64,000 nucleotides of DNA from assembly GCA_934177485.1 (NCBI GenBank), contig CAKPPF010000001.1:62001-126000 (forward strand). Direction: 5' to 3'. A program made the translations under genes and the position numbers. Within the stretch, counting starts at the first letter, position 1. Every line of letters begins with the position of its first letter. Below are positions 9,913-19,445 of this stretch, piece after piece. Under the pieces are notes generated by a model. It made no database searches. It saw nothing but the letters and a program-made list of their open reading frames with translations, and was not told the origin of the DNA. The stretch comes from an uncultured Clostridia bacterium (GTDB lineage Bacteria; Bacillota; Clostridia; TANB77; CAG-508).

Positions 9913-10003
9913 TGGCGGAAGCTGAGGGATTTGAACCCTCGCGGCCCTTGCGAACCCTAACAGTTTAGCAAACTGTCCCCTTCAACCACTTGGGTAAGCC
10001 TCC
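9913..10003 (-). tRNA. tRNA-Ser (GCU)
   Basis: A 91-nt class II tRNA. Acceptor GGAGGCT pairs with AGCTTCC, followed by discriminator G and an encoded CCA. The anticodon arm is ACAGT-TTGCTAA-ACTGT with anticodon GCT, and there is a long variable arm and a GTTCAAATCC-type T arm. It follows tRNA-Ser(UGA) by 23 nt in the same direction and is probably co-transcribed. Confidence 0.95.
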
Positions 10004-10026
10004 AAATTGTTAAGTTTAAAAAAAAA

Positions 10027-10118
<92 letters not shown>

Positions 10119-10136
10119 ATATCAGTGACAACATAT

Positions 10137-10166
10137 ATAATAACATAGAATTACGTATGTTGTCAA
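10137..10166 (-). promoter_or_regulatory. Promoter of the tRNA-Ser pair
   Basis: On the minus strand TTGACA (10161-10166) is followed after 18 bp by TATTAT (10137-10142), with the tRNA starting about 18 nt further on. This fits a sigma-A promoter. Confidence 0.6.
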
Positions 10167-10242
10167 TAGCATTTTTTGTTTTTTATTATAGTATCGAAAT
10201 TTTTAAGATTTTATGCTCATGTAGCAAATTAAATTTACATTA

Positions 10243-11085
10243 TTATTGTATAAGATCTAAAATTCTTGCCAAATCATCATTTGTATTATATTGAATAATT
10301 ATTTTTCCACTTCTTTTTCCAGCATCAACTTTTACTTTTGTTCCAAAAAAGCTTTGGAATCTGTCTTCAACATCATTGCATATAGCTGCATATTGCTTAT
10401 CCATCTTTTTAGGCTTATTTCTTTGAGTTTTTCTTTCTATATCTCTTACTGATCTTCCAGTTTCAATAAGTTTTAAAGCTTCAAGATATTGCTTGTCCCC
10501 ATCTTCAAAACATAAAAGTGCTCTACAATGCCCTTCAGTTAATTTGCCCAATTTTGCTAATTCTAAAACTCTTTCATCTAAATTTAGTATTCTTAATGTA
10601 TTTGCAATAGCACTTCTACTTTTTCCCAAAAGGTCTGCCACTTCCATTTGAGAAAGGCCATTTTGCTCCATTAATAGCTTTATTCCAATTGCTTTTTCAA
10701 CTGCATTTAAATCTTCTCTTTGAATATTCTCTATTAAGGCAATTTCTTTATTTTTCTTTTCATCATCTTCTCTTATTATTGCTGGAATTGTTGTAAGTCC
10801 AGCCTTTTTAGAAGCTCTCCATCTTCTTTCTCCTGCAATAATTTGATAATAATTATCCTTTTTTGCTACCACAATTGGTTGAATTAATCCATATCTTTTT
10901 ATTGATTCTGCAAGTTCATCCAAAGCTTCTTCATCAAATCTTTTTCTTGGTTGATCTCTGTTTGGTTCTACCTCAATAATCTTTAATTCTTTTACAACTT
11001 CTCCATCTTTTATTTCTTCACTTTCATCAACTGGTTCAGAAAATAAAGCATTTAATCCTTTTCCTAGTCCTGTTTTTTTTGCCAT
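10243..11085 (-). CDS. parB: Chromosome partitioning protein ParB/Spo0J
   Basis: ParB-family CTPase clamp that loads on parS sites near the origin and works with ParA and SMC. The 280 residues show the usual order: N-terminal ParA-contacting LGKGLNALF, the CTP-binding segment with GERRWRASKKAG, a helix-turn-helix with GLSQMEVADLLGKSRSAI, and a basic C-terminal dimerisation domain. The start is ATG 11085, with AGAAAGGG about 8 nt upstream; the in-frame GTG at 11094 overlaps that site. It lies 17 nt after parA in the classic mnmE-mnmG-rsmG-parA-parB order. Confidence 0.95.
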   Translation of the reverse strand: MAKKTGLGKGLNALFSEPVDESEEIKDGEVVKELKIIEVEPNRDQPRKRFDEEALDELAESIKRYGLIQPIVVAKKDNYYQIIAGERRWRASKKAGLTTIPAIIREDDEKKNKEIALIENIQREDLNAVEKAIGIKLLMEQNGLSQMEVADLLGKSRSAIANTLRILNLDERVLELAKLGKLTEGHCRALLCFEDGDKQYLEALKLIETGRSVRDIERKTQRNKPKKMDKQYAAICNDVEDRFQSFFGTKVKVDAGKRSGKIIIQYNTNDDLARILDLIQ

Positions 11086-11102
11086 TTTTTTCACCCTTTC
11101 TA

Positions 11103-11882
11103 TTATTTACGTTTTCCCTGTTCATCATTGTTTTTTATTAACTCTTTTCCAAGTTTGTCATAACATTTTGCTCCCTTTGAGCGCGGATCATATATAGTTA
11201 TGGGCATTCCATAACTTGGTGCTTCACTCAATTTTACATTTCTTGGTATAACAGTTTTATATACTTTATCCTCAAAGTATCTCTTTACCTCATCAACAAC
11301 CTGTTTTGAAAGATTTGTCCTTGTGTCAAACATTGTTAGTAAAGCTCCTTCTATTTCTAATTCTTTATTCAAATGTTTTTTTACAAGTTTTATAGTATTT
11401 AACAGTTGCCCTAATCCCTCTAATGCATAATATTCACACTGTACAGGAATTAATACACTGTTAGATGCGGTAAAAGCATTTAATGTTATTAGTCCCAAAG
11501 AAGGAGGACAATCTATTATAATATAGTCATACATATCTTTAATACTTTCTATTTTTTCTTTTAATTTTGTTTCTCTTCCATCCATTGAAACAAGCTCAAC
11601 TTCTGCTCCTGCAAGGTTTATTGTTGATGGGCATAAACTTAAATTTTTAATATTTGTTTTTACTATTACTTCCTCTAAAGTAGTATCTTCTATTAATACA
11701 TCATATATTGATTTTTCCAAATTTTTATCTATACCAACTCCACTTGTTGCATTTCCTTGTGGATCAGTATCTATTAATAATGTTTTTTTGTTTCTTTTGG
11801 CTAAAACTGTACTTAGATTTATTGCTGTTGTAGTCTTTCCAACACCACCCTTTTGATTAGCTATTGATATTATTTTTCCCAT
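11103..11882 (-). CDS. parA: Chromosome partitioning ATPase ParA/Soj
   Basis: Deviant Walker A ATPase of 259 residues that moves with ParB and, in Bacillus, also controls DnaA. Visible motifs: ANQKGGVGKTTT at the N-terminus with both signature lysines, LLIDTDPQGNATSG, and YIIIDCPPSLGLIT. The start is ATG 11882, because CCGAGGAGG sits 8 nt upstream; a longer frame to 11948 adds 22 residues without family support. Its own promoter with a palindrome lies about 100 nt upstream. Confidence 0.95.
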   Translation of the reverse strand: MGKIISIANQKGGVGKTTTAINLSTVLAKRNKKTLLIDTDPQGNATSGVGIDKNLEKSIYDVLIEDTTLEEVIVKTNIKNLSLCPSTINLAGAEVELVSMDGRETKLKEKIESIKDMYDYIIIDCPPSLGLITLNAFTASNSVLIPVQCEYYALEGLGQLLNTIKLVKKHLNKELEIEGALLTMFDTRTNLSKQVVDEVKRYFEDKVYKTVIPRNVKLSEAPSYGMPITIYDPRSKGAKCYDKLGKELIKNNDEQGKRK

Positions 11883-11986
11883 GTTTATTCCTCCTCGGTG
11901 TATAATAAAAGTAGCTATGTAACCGCTAATACTAGCCACTTTCAGCATTTTTCTATATTATTACAAAATAATTAATTTCTTAGTAT

Positions 11987-12022
11987 ATAATATAAAAATT
12001 ATTGACATATGTCAATAATTTT
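11987..12022 (-). promoter_or_regulatory. parAB promoter with palindrome over the -35 box
   Basis: On the minus strand TTGACA (12010-12015) is followed after 17 bp by TATTAT (11987-11992). The -35 box lies inside a perfect 28-bp palindrome (11995-12022, centre CATATG, half site AATTATTGACAT). A regulator binding the palindrome would block the promoter, so it is a candidate operator. The palindrome could also act as a weak terminator for rsmG. Confidence 0.55.
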
Positions 12023-12077
12023 TTTAAATTTTATTATTTATTGTGTTACTAGTTAATTAAAATACTGCTAAGTTTTT

Positions 12078-12099
12078 CTGACAGGCTCAAGACATGCCC
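12078..12099 (-). repeat. Degenerate GGGCAGG...CCTGCCC palindrome
   Basis: On the minus strand GGGCATGTCTTGAGCCTGTC closely resembles the intact repeat GGGCAGGTCTTGTGCCTGCC at 48060 and 55974, with a few changes. It sits between rsmG and parA. Confidence 0.6.
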
Positions 12100-12164
12100 T
12101 TTACAAAGCCGAATTTTACTCTAAAAAAATTTATGAAATAAACTTTCTGTACAATTCAATATTT

Positions 12165-12887
12165 TTATAATGGTTGTTTTTGTGGAGTTCCTGGTTTTCT
12201 TGGATATATATTAGGAGTATTTTTTACCTTTTTTATTATAATTATATTTCTTTCCAACTCTTGTTCTGGTAATATTATTCTCTCTACTTTTTCTATTTTT
12301 CCGCCTAGAGTTTTAATTGCTTTATATGCATTTTTTATTTCCTCTTCTGCGTTATTTCCTTTCATGCAAATACATATTCCACCAACTTTAACAGCTGGAA
12401 GCATTAATTCGGCCAAAACATTTAAGCTTGCAACTGCTCTTGACGTTGCAACATCAAATTTTTCTCTGTAATTTTTGTTTTTAAACGTTTCCTCTGCTCT
12501 TCCATGAAGAGTTTCAACGTTTTTCAAATCTAATCTTTCAATTATATCTTCAAGTACCTTTAATCTTTTATTTAGAGAATCAAATAAAATAATATTATTT
12601 GATTCATTTAATATTTTTAATGGTATTCCTGGAAAACCAGCACCTGTTCCAATATCTATTATTTTATTATCATTTTTATTTACATACTTGAAAATTGTAA
12701 GTGAATCTATAAAATGTTTAATAATAAAGTCAATGTCGTCTGTAATAGCTGTTAAATTAATTTTTTCATTCCATTCCAATATTAATGTTTTATACTCATA
12801 AAATTTTTCTAATTGTTCTTCTTCTAATTCAATTCCTATTTTTTTAGCATTCAAATAAAGTGTATTTTTAAACTGATTCTTATCCAT
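12165..12887 (-). CDS. rsmG: 16S rRNA (guanine-527-N7)-methyltransferase RsmG
   Basis: AdoMet-dependent methyltransferase of 240 residues acting on G527 of 16S rRNA. The sequence has the N-terminal family segment LILEWNEKINLTAITD, the AdoMet loop IDIGTGAGFPGIPLKI, the second motif VETLHGRAEE and the later VATSRAVASL, as in GidB/RsmG proteins. The start has a GGGAG site 7 nt upstream. It follows mnmG and precedes parA. Confidence 0.95.
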   Translation of the reverse strand: MDKNQFKNTLYLNAKKIGIELEEEQLEKFYEYKTLILEWNEKINLTAITDDIDFIIKHFIDSLTIFKYVNKNDNKIIDIGTGAGFPGIPLKILNESNNIILFDSLNKRLKVLEDIIERLDLKNVETLHGRAEETFKNKNYREKFDVATSRAVASLNVLAELMLPAVKVGGICICMKGNNAEEEIKNAYKAIKTLGGKIEKVERIILPEQELERNIIIIKKVKNTPNIYPRKPGTPQKQPL

Positions 12888-12938
12888 AATTTTTCTCCCA
12901 GTAAAATTTTTATCTTTTCTTTTTTAGTTGTCACATAA

Positions 12939-12965
12939 TGTTTCACGGTTGTTTCACACGAAAAG
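12939..12965 (+). promoter_or_regulatory. Two degenerate parS-like sites
   Basis: TGTTTCACGG at 12939 and TGTTTCACACGAAAAG at 12950-12965 each carry an intact TGTTTCAC half of the parS consensus TGTTTCACGTGAAACA; the second matches about 12 of 16 positions. They lie between mnmG and rsmG, close to parAB, where Firmicutes often have parS. No perfect parS was found in the window. Confidence 0.4.
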
Positions 12966-12968
12966 AAG

Positions 12969-14846
12969 CTATTTTTTTATTTTTTGTTGTTCCATATATA
13001 TTAACAGTACCGATATATCTGCTGGAGATACTCCAGAAATTCTCGATGCTTGTCCAATAGATAATGGTTTTATTTTATTTAATTTTTGTCTTGCTTCTAA
13101 ACTTAGACCTTTTATTTGCTCATAATCTATTTGGTCGCTTAATTTTTTTTGTTCCATTTTTCTAAATTTTTCGACTTGATTGTTTTGTAATTTTATATAT
13201 CCCTCATATTTTATTTGAATTTCTACCTCTTCTATCTCTTGATTAGATAAATGTGGTCTTTCATCATCTATTTCTTCAAGTATTTTGTAGTTAAGTTCTG
13301 TTCTTTTTATAAGTTCTGATAGCTTAGTTCCTGTTGATATAGCAGAAGAATTATATTTTTTTAGAATCTCATTTACCTTTTCCGTTGGTTTTATTGTTTT
13401 ATTTTGCAATCTGTCTATTTCTTTTTCAATATTTCCTTTTTTAGTTACAAATTTTTTATACCTTTCTTCAGTAATAAGCCCAACTTCATATCCTTTTGGT
13501 GTTAATCTCAAATCCGCGTTATCTTGTCTTAATAATAGCCTATATTCAGCTCTTGAAGTCATCATTCTATATGGTTCATTAGTTCCTTTTGTTACTAAGT
13601 CATCTATTAGAACACCAATGTATGCCTCAGATCTATCTAAAATCAATGGATCTTTTTCTTTTATTTTTAAGCTTGCATTAATTCCTGCAATAATTCCCTG
13701 TGCCGCAGCTTCTTCATATCCAGAAGAACCATTAATCTGTCCAGCAAAAAACATTCCTTCAATTTTTTTAGATTCTAAAGAAAGTTTTAACTGGGTTGGA
13801 TCAATACAGTCATATTCTATTGCATACGCAGGTCTTGTAAATTCTGCATTTTCAAGACCTGCAATTGTTCTGTACATTGCAACTTGAACATCTTCTGGTA
13901 AAGATGAACTCATGCCTTGTATGTACATCTCTTCCGTATCCTTTCCAACAGGTTCAACAAATACTTGATGTCTTGGTTTATCGCTAAATCTAACAACTTT
14001 ATCTTCAATAGATGGACAATATCTAGGACCTGTTCCTACTATTTCTCCTCCATATAATGGAGATCTATATAAATTTTTTCTAATTATATTATGAGTATCT
14101 TCATTTGTATATGTTAGATAACATGGCATTTGTTCTTTTTCAACTTTTTCATCGTCAAAAGAAAACATTTCAATATTTTTGTCTCCCTCTTGTATTTCCA
14201 TTTTAGAAAAATCTATTGATCTTCTATTTACCCTTGCTGGTGTTCCAGTTTTAAATCTTACAAGATTAATCCCTGCATTTTTTATACTTTTTGACAATTT
14301 ATTGGCTGCAGACACTCCGTCTGGCCCACTTTCATATGAACTATCTCCTATAAATATTTTTCCTTTTAAATATGTACCTGTTGCCAAAATAACAGCTTTA
14401 ACTTTATAAACAGCTCCAATTTTAGTTGTTACGCTTTCAACTTTACCATCTTTTATTCCAATATCTATAATTTCACCTTGTTTAACATATAAGTTTTCTT
14501 GTTTTTCTAAAGTATGTTTCATTTCCATATGATATAGTTTTCTATCAGCTTGAGCCCTTAAAGAATAAACTGCTGGTCCTTTAGATGTATTTAACATTCT
14601 AATTTGAGTAAAAGTTTTATCTATATTTTTTCCCATTTCACCACCTAAAGCATCAATTTCTCTTACTAAATGACCTTTAGATGAACCTCCAATATGCGGA
14701 TTACATGGCATATTTGCAATTGCCTCTAAACTAATTGAAAAAATTAATGTTTTCATCCCCATTCTAGCACATGCCAAAGCAGCCTCACATCCAGCATGTC
14801 CTGCTCCAATAACTGCTACATCATATTCCCCTGCTAAATATTGCAT
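12969..14846 (-). CDS. mnmG: tRNA uridine 5-carboxymethylaminomethyl modification enzyme MnmG
   Basis: FAD-dependent partner of MnmE that modifies U34 of tRNAs reading two-codon boxes. It has the full 625-residue length. Visible motifs are the N-terminal dinucleotide fold [14 protein letters not shown], the family signatures [22 protein letters not shown] and, later, [16 protein letters not shown], and the C-terminal MnmE-binding helical domain ending in [15 protein letters not shown]. The start has AAGGAG upstream. It sits 23 nt after mnmE, as expected. Confidence 0.96.
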   Translation of the reverse strand: MQYLAGEYDVAVIGAGHAGCEAALACARMGMKTLIFSISLEAIANMPCNPHIGGSSKGHLVREIDALGGEMGKNIDKTFTQIRMLNTSKGPAVYSLRAQADRKLYHMEMKHTLEKQENLYVKQGEIIDIGIKDGKVESVTTKIGAVYKVKAVILATGTYLKGKIFIGDSSYESGPDGVSAANKLSKSIKNAGINLVRFKTGTPARVNRRSIDFSKMEIQEGDKNIEMFSFDDEKVEKEQMPCYLTYTNEDTHNIIRKNLYRSPLYGGEIVGTGPRYCPSIEDKVVRFSDKPRHQVFVEPVGKDTEEMYIQGMSSSLPEDVQVAMYRTIAGLENAEFTRPAYAIEYDCIDPTQLKLSLESKKIEGMFFAGQINGSSGYEEAAAQGIIAGINASLKIKEKDPLILDRSEAYIGVLIDDLVTKGTNEPYRMMTSRAEYRLLLRQDNADLRLTPKGYEVGLITEERYKKFVTKKGNIEKEIDRLQNKTIKPTEKVNEILKKYNSSAISTGTKLSELIKRTELNYKILEEIDDERPHLSNQEIEEVEIQIKYEGYIKLQNNQVEKFRKMEQKKLSDQIDYEQIKGLSLEARQKLNKIKPLSIGQASRISGVSPADISVLLIYMEQQKIKK

Positions 14847-14869
14847 TTTTTATCTCCTTTATTATCAAA

Positions 14870-16234
14870 TTATTTTCCTAAACAAAACTTTGAAAAAATA
14901 TCATTTATAATATCATCTGTAACATCTTCTCCTGTTATTTTGTTTAAATTTTCAATTGCTTCTTTAAAATAAATCGCAGTAATATCAATTGTCATACCAT
15001 CATTAATTGTGTTTTCAGCGCTAATTATACTTTTTAAAGCATCACTTATTGCATCTTTATGTCGTATATTTGTTATTATCTCTGCATTTTCTGCTTTAAT
15101 CTCTTTATTTGTAAACAGATTAAGCATTCTATTATATAGTTCTTCAATTCCATCATCATCTTTTATAGAAACCTCTAAAATATCTTTAGAATATTTTTTT
15201 AAGTCTTCCTCTGTTGTTTCAGTCTTCTCCAGGTCTTTTTTATTTAATAATATGATTGAATTTTTATTTTTTACTATATTTAAAATTTCAAAATCCTCTT
15301 TTGAAAGTTTTTTTGTTTTGTCAAATAGTGCAATAACTAGATCGGCCTCATTCAAAGCTTTTTTACTTTTATCAATGCCTATCATTTCGATCTCATTATC
15401 AGATTTTCTTATTCCAGCTGTATCTATAATTTTAAACAAGACACCTTTTATTGTTACAAATTCTTCAATTGTATCTCTTGTAGTTCCCTCAATATCAGTA
15501 ACTATAGCCCTATCCTCTTTTAAAATTCTATTTAATAATGATGATTTTCCAGCATTTGGTCTACCTACAATTGCAACTTTAATTCCATCCCTTAAAAGCT
15601 TCCCTCTTTCAAATGAATCTTCTAATTTTTTTAGTTTTTCCTTAATTCTTAATATAGATGTATTTATCTCTTGGCTTGTTTTTTCTTCTATATCATATTC
15701 TGGATAATCTATTGAAACTTCTAAATTAGTAAGAATTTCTAGTATTTCATTTTTTATTTCTATAATTTTTTTAGATAATTCACCCTCTAGTTGATTGATA
15801 GCTGATATTCTTTCTTTTTCACTTTTTGAATTGATAATATCTATAACAGCTTCTGCCTGTAATAAGTCTATTCTTCCATTTAAAAAAGCTCTTTTAGTAA
15901 ATTCACCTGGTTCAGCTAATATTGCGCCATTCTTAATACAAAGTTCTAATATTTTTTTTAAGATAATATTATTTCCATGTGAATTAATTTCACACATATT
16001 TTCTGCTGTATAGCTTTTAGGTTCAACGAAAAAAGAAACTAAAACCTCATCTATAATATTTTCTTTTTCATCAACAATATTACCATATTTTATAGTGTAT
16101 CCTTTAATTTTATCCATCTTTTGAGCAGGTTTAAATACTTTTTTTAATATTTCAAAACTGTCCTCTCCAGACATTCTTACAATTCCAATTCCTCCATTTC
16201 CTGGAGCTGTAGATATTGCTACAATAGTACTCAT
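14870..16234 (-). CDS. mnmE: tRNA modification GTPase MnmE
   Basis: K-dependent GTPase that with MnmG builds the wobble-uridine modification. The 454-residue product has the N-terminal folate-binding domain (STAPGNGGIGIVRMSG), a helical domain and an inserted G domain with GRPNAGKSSLLN, DIEGTTRDT, DTAGIR and NKKD. It ends with the obligatory FSKFCLGK containing the conserved Cys. ATG 16234 is preferred over the longer frame (16273) because AGAAAGGA lies just upstream and the family starts with an MSTIVAIST-like sequence. Confidence 0.95.
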   Translation of the reverse strand: MSTIVAISTAPGNGGIGIVRMSGEDSFEILKKVFKPAQKMDKIKGYTIKYGNIVDEKENIIDEVLVSFFVEPKSYTAENMCEINSHGNNIILKKILELCIKNGAILAEPGEFTKRAFLNGRIDLLQAEAVIDIINSKSEKERISAINQLEGELSKKIIEIKNEILEILTNLEVSIDYPEYDIEEKTSQEINTSILRIKEKLKKLEDSFERGKLLRDGIKVAIVGRPNAGKSSLLNRILKEDRAIVTDIEGTTRDTIEEFVTIKGVLFKIIDTAGIRKSDNEIEMIGIDKSKKALNEADLVIALFDKTKKLSKEDFEILNIVKNKNSIILLNKKDLEKTETTEEDLKKYSKDILEVSIKDDDGIEELYNRMLNLFTNKEIKAENAEIITNIRHKDAISDALKSIISAENTINDGMTIDITAIYFKEAIENLNKITGEDVTDDIINDIFSKFCLGK

Positions 16235-16379
16235 TTTATTTTCCTTTCTTAAATATTTTTTATCTTTATACAAAACAACTTAAGTTCTTCATTGTTTCAC
16301 TTTTGCATGCAAATATAAGAGTTGTCTACCCTTTCTGTCCATATAATAAGAAAATCTTAGATAGAATTTCTAAGTTAAC

Positions 16380-16680
16380 TTAACCTTGTTATATACATAA
16401 GAAAAGTGGCTTCGCCACACTTTTCTTCTCGCCGATTTGAGTTTCCGAATGAAATAAGGAAATCTCAAAGGCAATAGCGATTATAGCATATTTTGTTGAA
16501 TAGAAAAATCTTCGATTTTTCCTATTCAACAATAAAAGTGGCTTTGCCACACTTTTCTTCTCACCGATTTGAGTTTCCGAATGAAATGAGGAAATCTCAA
16601 ATGCAATAGCGATTATAGTATTTTTTATTGAATAGAAAAGTCTTTGATTTTTCCTATTCAATAAAAATAGGTCAAAAGTC
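16380..16680. repeat. Two tandem copies of the composite dispersed repeat
   Basis: Two ~132-bp units (about 16401-16532 and 16533-16667) repeat head to tail. Each has AAAAGTGGCTT(CG/TG)CCACACTTTTC, the core CCGATTTGAGTTTCCGAATG with GAAATC TCAAA, AATAGCGATTATAG, and a palindrome built on GAATAGAAAAATC/GATTTTTCCTATTC. The minus strand is open for 90 codons across both copies, but the duplicated product and the lack of a ribosome binding site argue that this is repeat DNA, not a gene. Confidence 0.8.
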
Positions 16681-16732
16681 TCTTATAATTACGTTAAATA
16701 ATTATAAAAATCTGACCTTTGACCTCGGATTT

Positions 16733-17443
16733 TTATTTTTTTAATTCTATAACCACTCTTCTATGTGGCTCTTCACCAACACTGTCTGTTATTATTTTAC
16801 TGTTATTTTGCAATCTTGAATGAATTATTTTTCTTTCATATGCTGGCATTGGTTCTAATGTTACTTTTTTTCCTGTTTTTATAACTGTTTTAGAAACCTT
16901 GTCTGCCAATTCTTCTAGAACTTTTTTTCTTTTTTCTTTATAACCAGATATATCTAAAACAACCCTAACCTTTTCTTCTATATCTTTATTAGCAACAGAA
17001 GAAAGTAATGTTTGCATAGCATTAAGTGTCTCTCCTCTATATCCAATTAAATTATTAGTATTATTTCCTTTAATATCAACTGTTATATAATAATTATCTG
17101 TTGATATATCATATTTTAACTCATCTGATGATATTAGTTTTAAGAATTTGTCTAGAAATTTTGTTAAGTTCTCTTCTGCTTTTTTTATAGCTTCTTTAGA
17201 CATTTCGCTTTTTTCTTTTTTTATTTCGTGTCTTGTCGTTTTTACAGAAACTTCTTTTTCTTTTTTTGTTATCTCAACCTTTACAACTCTTGGTTCTAAG
17301 ATACTAAAAAAGCTTCTTTTTTCATCTTTTAATATATTTATTTCTACGTCTTCTTTTTTTAATTTTAATTCTTTTAATCCTTTTTCTATTGCTTCTGTAC
17401 TTGTTTTTCCTTCAAAAACATGTTTTTCTTCCATATTATGCAT
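16733..17443 (-). CDS. jag: RNA-binding protein Jag/KhpB
   Basis: SpoIIIJ-associated RNA-binding protein of 236 residues, partner of KhpA in regulating cell elongation in Firmicutes. It has an N-terminal Jag_N segment (VFEGKTSTEAIEKGLKEL), a charged Lys/Glu linker, a KH domain with NLIGYRGETLNAMQTL and a C-terminal R3H domain with PMPAYERKIIHSRL. It overlaps the 3' end of yidC by 8 nt if it starts at 17443; ATG 17434 is an alternative, and the shared GAGGAGG site does not decide between them. Confidence 0.92.
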   Translation of the reverse strand: MHNMEEKHVFEGKTSTEAIEKGLKELKLKKEDVEINILKDEKRSFFSILEPRVVKVEITKKEKEVSVKTTRHEIKKEKSEMSKEAIKKAEENLTKFLDKFLKLISSDELKYDISTDNYYITVDIKGNNTNNLIGYRGETLNAMQTLLSSVANKDIEEKVRVVLDISGYKEKRKKVLEELADKVSKTVIKTGKKVTLEPMPAYERKIIHSRLQNNSKIITDSVGEEPHRRVVIELKK

Positions 17444-18266
17444 TTTCCTCCTCTTTTTGTTTTAATTTATTTAAAAATACTCTTTCTAAAATCATTAATA
17501 TATTGCTCATTAACCAATATAATGCAAGTCCTAAAGGAGCAACCAAAGAAATAGAAAACGCCATAACAGGCATCATATATGACATTGTTTTATTTGTACT
17601 TTGCATCATATCTTCTGGGCTTTCTTCTTTTTCTTCCCCATCTGCATTTTCTGATACTTTATCTTTCTTTTGCATATTTAGTGTCATTTTCATAGAAACA
17701 ATTGATGAAACTACATATAAAAATGGAATAATAAAAGATTTAAAATCTTTATAATTACTGTTAGGAACTGTACTTAAATCAAGTCCTAGAAAATCCATAT
17801 TTAAGCTTACTTTTTCATCATCACTTCCAAATTCTTTTACAATTTGTACTTCTGGGTAATTTGTTTTTTGTTCAAGTTTAGCAGTATAATCGTTAATTAC
17901 CTGTGGATCAACCTTTCTCATATATGTTAAAGGACTTCTTACCATATAAAATACTGCTAATATCAATATAAGTTGAGCAATTGAACTTAAGCAGCCACTA
18001 AATGGACTTAAGTTTTCTCTTTTATACATCTCCATCATTTCTTTATTTAATTGTTCCGGATTATTTTTATACTTAAATTGCAATGATTTCATTTCTTCTT
18101 GCAATTTTCCTTGTTTATCCATTGTTTTTTGCTGTTTTATTGTTAATGGTAATAATAATAGTTTAACTAAAACAGAAAAAATAATTATTGCTAATCCATA
18201 GTTGTTAAAAATATTATATAAAAAATTTAATAAATATCCAAATATATTTGCTATAAACGCGAACAC
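17436..18266 (-). CDS. yidC: Membrane protein insertase YidC/SpoIIIJ
   Basis: Oxa1/YidC insertase of 276 residues. After a first membrane segment comes LAIIIFSVLVKLLLLPLT with the conserved Arg/Lys-bearing groove region, a cytoplasmic coiled segment (KQQKTMDKQGKLQEEMKSLQ), then more membrane segments ending near GLALYWLMSNILMI. The start codon is GTG with GGAGGAGA upstream. Unlike many homologues it lacks an obvious lipobox. It sits between yidD and jag. Confidence 0.93.
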   Translation of the reverse strand: MFAFIANIFGYLLNFLYNIFNNYGLAIIIFSVLVKLLLLPLTIKQQKTMDKQGKLQEEMKSLQFKYKNNPEQLNKEMMEMYKRENLSPFSGCLSSIAQLILILAVFYMVRSPLTYMRKVDPQVINDYTAKLEQKTNYPEVQIVKEFGSDDEKVSLNMDFLGLDLSTVPNSNYKDFKSFIIPFLYVVSSIVSMKMTLNMQKKDKVSENADGEEKEESPEDMMQSTNKTMSYMMPVMAFSISLVAPLGLALYWLMSNILMILERVFLNKLKQKEEENA

Positions 18267-18279
18267 AAAATCTCCTCCA

Positions 18280-18498
18280 TTACTTTAGTGGATCATAACC
18301 TCCCTTTGAAAAGGGATTACACTTTAAAATTCTTTTTATACCCAAAAAACTGCCTTTAATACTGCCATACTTTTGAACCGCATTAATAAAATATTCTGAA
18401 CAAGTTGGGTGATATTTGCACTTTACCCCATACTTTTCAAAAAACACTGATATATTTTTTTTATAAAATAAAACAATTTTTATTAATATATTATTCAT
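18280..18498 (-). CDS. yidD: Membrane protein insertion efficiency factor YidD
   Basis: Small 72-residue protein of the YidD (UPF0161) family with the signature [18 protein letters not shown] and [16 protein letters not shown]. It carries an N-terminal amphipathic membrane-associating helix. It overlaps the end of rnpA by 8 nt and lies just before yidC, the standard arrangement. Confidence 0.95.
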   Translation of the reverse strand: MNNILIKIVLFYKKNISVFFEKYGVKCKYHPTCSEYFINAVQKYGSIKGSFLGIKRILKCNPFSKGGYDPLK

Positions 18499-18838
18499 TA
18501 TTCCATATGCCTATTTTTTTGAATATCTTTTTCATATCTTGTAAGACATTATTATATGTGCATTCTTCTATATTTACATTTTTCTTCCATAAAAAAACAA
18601 AAACATTTCCTAAGTTAATATTGTCTTCTAATTCTGTGTATGCTGCTCTTATTATTCTTTTAATTCTATTTCTTTTAACAGCTTTGCAAAGTTTTGTTTT
18701 TATTGCAATTCCAATAGAATTATAGTTATTTTTGTTTTTTAAATAAAAACATTCTATAAATTCACCACTATAATAATTTCCTCTTTTTATTGTACTTCTA
18801 AACTCATAATTTTTTTTTAATTTTAAAGTATTTTTCAT
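18491..18838 (-). CDS. rnpA: Ribonuclease P protein component
   Basis: Basic 115-residue protein subunit of RNase P, which trims 5' leaders of pre-tRNAs. The RNR motif region reads [18 protein letters not shown], and [18 protein letters not shown] is the usual N-terminal part. Its start has only a weak AGAGAG site. It lies downstream of rpmH, separated by a hairpin. Confidence 0.95.
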   Translation of the reverse strand: MKNTLKLKKNYEFRSTIKRGNYYSGEFIECFYLKNKNNYNSIGIAIKTKLCKAVKRNRIKRIIRAAYTELEDNINLGNVFVFLWKKNVNIEECTYNNVLQDMKKIFKKIGIWNNE

Positions 18839-18858
18839 TTTTTCTCTCTTATCGCAAA

Positions 18859-18884
18859 CAGGACCACATTATCTTGCGGTCCTG
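18859..18884 (-). promoter_or_regulatory. Hairpin between rpmH and rnpA
   Basis: CAGGACC (18859-18865) pairs with GGTCCTG (18878-18884) around a 12-nt loop. There is no U-tract, so it may set the rpmH/rnpA ratio as an attenuator or processing site rather than fully terminate. Confidence 0.5.
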
Positions 18885-18888
18885 AATA

Positions 18889-19023
18889 TTATGCTGTTAA
18901 TTTTTTTCTACCTTTTGCTCTTCTTGCTTTTAATATATTTCTTCCTGCTCTAGTTTTCATTCTTTTAAAGAATCCATGTTCTTTGCTGTTTTGTCTCTTT
19001 TTTGGTTGAAATGTTCTCTTCAT
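18889..19023 (-). CDS. rpmH: 50S ribosomal protein L34
   Basis: A 44-residue L34, too short for usual ORF listing. It begins [11 protein letters not shown] and continues with [15 protein letters not shown] and a basic tail ending KKLTA, all family hallmarks. GGAGGG lies 8 nt before the ATG at 19023. It is the first gene of the leftward origin arm, divergent from dnaA. Confidence 0.97.
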   Translation of the reverse strand: MKRTFQPKKRQNSKEHGFFKRMKTRAGRNILKARRAKGRKKLTA

Positions 19024-19059
19024 TTTGCTTCCCTCCATTTAATTTTTTATTAATCCCTA

Positions 19060-19190
19060 TTGGGCTTTTTTTATTGCATATGAAAAATCGAAGATTTTTC
19101 CGGGCAACAAGGTTAAGTTACCTTGGTCAGTGCATATTTGCGAAGCAAAATGCATATGTGACAAAGCCACTTTTCATATTTTTACAAGTA
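19060..19190. repeat. Dispersed repeat modules upstream of rpmH
   Basis: Contains the palindrome AAAAATCGAAGATTTTTC, AACAAGGTTAAGTTACCTT, GTGCATATTTGCGAAGC with AAAATGCATATG, and ACAAAGCCACTTTTC. These are the reverse complement of modules at 9780-9850, so the element is inserted in the opposite orientation. It lies between rpmH and the origin boxes. Confidence 0.7.
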
Positions 19191-19313
19191 TTTCTTATTA
19201 TACATTATAAAGTAGCATCTGTCAAGCTTTTGTTGTAAAGATTATCAAATATTACGGAAACAACGAGTTTTACAAAATTATCCACATTTTTTTGTTTTTT
19301 TTCCACATTTTTA

Positions 19314-19343
19314 TTGACTTTTTTTTACTCTTTTTGATATTAT
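19314..19343 (+). promoter_or_regulatory. Candidate dnaA promoter
   Basis: TTGACT (19314-19319), an 18-bp spacer and TATTAT (19338-19343) point toward dnaA, leaving a leader of about 260 nt. Two DnaA boxes lie just upstream, which would fit autoregulation. Confidence 0.45.
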
Positions 19344-19445
19344 ATATCGTACAAGAATAAAATGATTTATATATCTTTTATTTTCGTTAATCGATTTTTA
19401 AAATACAGTAAATTTTAGGTGTTTTAAATAATATAGACTATCTAT

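Noticed and set aside
16389..16661. 90-codon minus-strand frame with two near-identical halves
   Set aside because: It is the translation of two tandem copies of an intergenic repeat whose other copies are not open; no ribosome binding site.
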